From contig PMOP01000515.1 of assembly GCA_003161495.1 (NCBI GenBank), positions 1-7,092 of the forward strand: a stretch of 7,092 nt of DNA. The letters run 5' to 3'. The stretch comes from Acidobacteriota bacterium (GTDB taxonomy: Bacteria > Acidobacteriota > Terriglobia > Acidiferrales > UBA7541). The notes under the pieces are model-generated. The model ran no database searches. It was not told where the DNA came from and was given only the letters and a program-made list of their open reading frames with translations. The translations under genes were made by a program, and so were the position numbers. Shown here piece after piece: positions 5,329-7,092 of this stretch. How positions within the stretch are numbered: position 1 is the stretch's first letter; the number at the start of each line of letters is the position of its first letter.

Positions 5329-6420
5329 ATGAAATTTTCCAGGCTGGGGCGGTTTGCAGTGGGTCTTTTGCTTGCATTGTTTGGGGCTTGTTTTATTTCG
5401 GGGTCTTATGCTCGGCCGAAGCCCGCAGAGGGCGGATACCATCTGATTAAGACGGTTTCTCTGCCCGCAGCGCCGGGCGGCGGCGAGTATTACGACTACA
5501 TTTCAGTGGATGCGGCGGCGCGGCGCGTTTACGTTTCGCACGGAACGGAGGTTGTGGTTCTGAATGCGGACGATTATTCCGTGGTGGGCAAAATCGAAGG
5601 ACTTTCGCGCAGTCATGGAATTGCCGTGGCCAGGGATTTGGGGAAGGGATTCATTACGGACGGCGATTCCAAGGAGGGGGCCCCCGTTCAAGAAGTGGTT
5701 ATTTTTGATTTGAAGACGTTGAAAGTCACGGGCAGGGTGAAGACCGGCCAGCTGGATACGGATGCGATTATTTACGAGCCGGTGACCAAGCATGTTTTTA
5801 CGTTCAACGGAGACAGCCACAATACGACCGTGATCGATGCCGAGAAAGAAAGCGTGATCACGATGATCGACCTGATCGGCAAAGTGGAATTCCCGGCCGT
5901 CGATGGCAAGGGAATGGTCTACGATAACAATCCGGAAAAGAACGACATCGTCGCCATCGACGCCCGAACAAATACGATCAAATCGCGCTGGCCTGTGGCG
6001 CCGGAAGGTGCGCCAACCTCCATGGCCATTGACCAGAAAAACCGGCGGCTGTTCTCCGGGGGACGCGGTCCGCAGTTTGTGATCATGATGGACGCGGACA
6101 CGGGGAAAGTTCTTCAGTCCTATCCAATTTCCGCGGGAGTGGACGCAAACGCGTTTGAACCCGGGACGGGCATGCTGTTCGTGGCGACGCGCGAAGGCAT
6201 GCTGCACGTTTACCACGAAGATTCGCCGGACAAGCTCAGTGAAGTGGAGACGGTGAAGACGGAGTACGGAGCGAAGACCCTGCAGGTGGATCCGAAGACT
6301 CACAACGTTTTTCTCACAACTTCGGATTTTAATCCGCCGGCAGCTCCGACGGAAAAACAGCCGCATCCTCTGGCGACTGCCAAGCCCGGAAACTTTAGAG
6401 TGTTGGTGTACGGGCGGTAA
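5329..6420 (+). CDS. Exported YncE-like YVTN beta-propeller protein
   Basis: A 363-aa protein made of repeated ~40-45-residue beta-propeller blades. The signature pattern is a strand such as RVYVSHGTEVVVLNADDYSVVGKI (66-89), again at 105-135, 155-180, 206-220, 238-265, 281-296 and 316-330, with D-A/L-x-T/K-x-x-V turns. Such propellers bind partners or ligands in the periplasm or outside the cell; no enzymatic motif is visible and no ligand can be named. Residues 1-28 form a signal peptide (basic RLGR, hydrophobic VGLLLALFGA, likely cut after SYA). C21 in LFGAC makes a lipoprotein conceivable, but the lipobox is poor (F at -3). The ATG at 5329-5331 is chosen over an upstream in-frame start at 5206 because AAGGAG lies 6 nt before it and the signal peptide begins there. 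It converges on the propeller gene ending at 6544. Confidence 0.88.
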   Translation: MKFSRLGRFAVGLLLALFGACFISGSYARPKPAEGGYHLIKTVSLPAAPGGGEYYDYISVDAAARRVYVSHGTEVVVLNADDYSVVGKIEGLSRSHGIAVARDLGKGFITDGDSKEGAPVQEVVIFDLKTLKVTGRVKTGQLDTDAIIYEPVTKHVFTFNGDSHNTTVIDAEKESVITMIDLIGKVEFPAVDGKGMVYDNNPEKNDIVAIDARTNTIKSRWPVAPEGAPTSMAIDQKNRRLFSGGRGPQFVIMMDADTGKVLQSYPISAGVDANAFEPGTGMLFVATREGMLHVYHEDSPDKLSEVETVKTEYGAKTLQVDPKTHNVFLTTSDFNPPAAPTEKQPHPLATAKPGNFRVLVYGR

Positions 6421-6461
6421 TTCGGCAATTTTACCCAAGCACCAGGCTGGGCGCTTTGGAA

Positions 6462-6514
6462 ACACGACTTCACCCGCGTCACCCTCGGCGAGAGGAGACG
6501 CGGGCGAAGCGTGT
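6462..6514. terminator. Long imperfect hairpin between convergent genes
   Basis: The outer arms ACACG, CTTC and CCCGCGTC (6462-6480) pair with GACGCGGG, GAAG and CGTGT (6497-6514), interrupted only by one bulged A (6467) and one A-C mismatch. Inside, CCTC (6483-6486) pairs with GAGG (6492-6495). The element lies 41 bp after the YncE-like stop and 29 bp beyond the other gene's stop, the position expected for a bidirectional terminator. Neither strand has a U tract after the stem, so it may act by another mechanism or merely stabilise the mRNA ends. Confidence 0.5.
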
Positions 6515-6543
6515 CGACCACCAAGCCGCCTGAACGACTCTTT

Positions 6544-7092
6544 TTACTCGTCCAGTTTTAACGTCCAGATCAAGAACAGGTTCGTGGCGTCATCCACCGC
6601 GGCGAGCTTGGCGGTTTTCCCCGAAGTTTCCACGGCGAGTCCGAAAGAGCCGCCTTGCGCCGGGTCCATCGATATCTGCTTCACAAATTTGCCTTCGACG
6701 GTGAATTCGACAATTTCACTCGGTTGGTTGGCATCGGAATTGATGACATCGTTGTTGCTGGCCAGGAGGTCGCCGTTTGGCGCCATGGCCATTCCGAGCG
6801 GCCCGTGCAAATGCTTAGCGTCGGTGTAAATTAATTTGCCGATGCCTCCGTCATGCTTTCGATCTCCTGCGTCGGAAACCGCGTAGACCGCGTTATCCGC
6901 GGTTGAGGCGACATAGAGAACATCTTTTTTTGCATTGTAAACGAGCCCGGTGGGAGCGTCCACAAAAGTGACGGCATCGCACATATGCGTGTAACCGGAC
7001 GCGATCTGCGTGACGCTGTCAACCGTGACGCCGGAAGAGTTGACGCTGAGATCGAAACGCACGACCGACCCGCTCAAGCCATTGGCCACAAA
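6544..7092 (-). CDS. NHL/SMP-30-like beta-propeller protein, C-terminal part (5' end outside window)
   Basis: The frame is open from the window edge to the TAA at 6544-6546, giving about 183 residues. The codon at 7087-7089 is GTG inside an already open frame (preceded by Phe), so it is not taken as the start. Blade-like segments are visible: TGLVYNAKKDVLYVASTADNAVYAV, then HLHGPLGMAMAPNGDLLASNND, then PSEIVEFTVEGKFVKQI, then GSFGLAVE, ending in LFLIWTLKLDE. The motif GPLGMAMAPNGDLL is typical of NHL or SMP-30-type propellers. The missing N-terminus probably holds a signal peptide, as in similar secreted proteins (inference). Function is unknown; substrate residues cannot be judged from the fragment. 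Confidence 0.8.
   Translation of the reverse strand, partial: FVANGLSGSVVRFDLSVNSSGVTVDSVTQIASGYTHMCDAVTFVDAPTGLVYNAKKDVLYVASTADNAVYAVSDAGDRKHDGGIGKLIYTDAKHLHGPLGMAMAPNGDLLASNNDVINSDANQPSEIVEFTVEGKFVKQISMDPAQGGSFGLAVETSGKTAKLAAVDDATNLFLIWTLKLDE

Noticed and set aside
5503..6465. 320-codon minus-strand open frame antisense to the YncE-like gene
   Set aside because: Its translation is rich in Arg, His and Phe, typical of antisense GC-rich frames, while the plus strand encodes a signal peptide and clear propeller blades.

Overview
The window most resembles a chromosomal segment of a soil-type Acidobacteriota (Terriglobia, Koribacter-like). This is an inference. It rests on the GC-rich coding style, on a dispersed palindromic repeat with the core CAGGCTGAAGCCTG in two intergenic places, on two small proteins of a style I associate with that phylum, and on abundant exported beta-propeller proteins. 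No phage, plasmid, IS or CRISPR signature is visible.

Layout. Positions 1-816 (minus) hold a nearly complete NAD(P)-dependent beta-hydroxyacid dehydrogenase cut by the left edge. It is preceded, in the direction of transcription, by a FadR-type GntR regulator (847-1560, minus, TTG start). A good sigma70-type promoter (1650-1678) has its -10 box inside a perfect 15-bp palindrome that fits the FadR-subfamily operator TGGTNNNACCA. Upstream on the same strand is a GabD1/Sad-type succinate-semialdehyde dehydrogenase (1715-3079). These three genes look like a small regulated aldehyde / hydroxyacid module: one enzyme oxidises a semialdehyde, the other interconverts a hydroxyacid and its aldehyde or ketone, and the regulator probably represses its own two-gene unit.

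Positions 3291-3361 hold a 27-bp-arm inverted repeat. It is followed by an exported PrxQ/BCP-like peroxiredoxin (3369-3956, minus) and a tRNA-Arg(CCU) gene (4112-4188, plus). Two small minus-strand genes with strong Shine-Dalgarno sequences follow (4259-4486 and 4698-4919); the second has a clear promoter. A roughly 400-bp gap then carries a second copy of the repeat core.

The right end has an exported YncE-like beta-propeller (5329-6420, plus) convergent with the C-terminal part of an NHL/SMP-30-like propeller protein (6544-7092, minus). A long imperfect hairpin lies between the two.

I see no clearly new multi-gene system. The points most worth a second look are the operator-promoter overlap, the possible succinate-semialdehyde node, the small-protein pair, the cysteine arrangement of the exported peroxiredoxin, and the inverted repeats.
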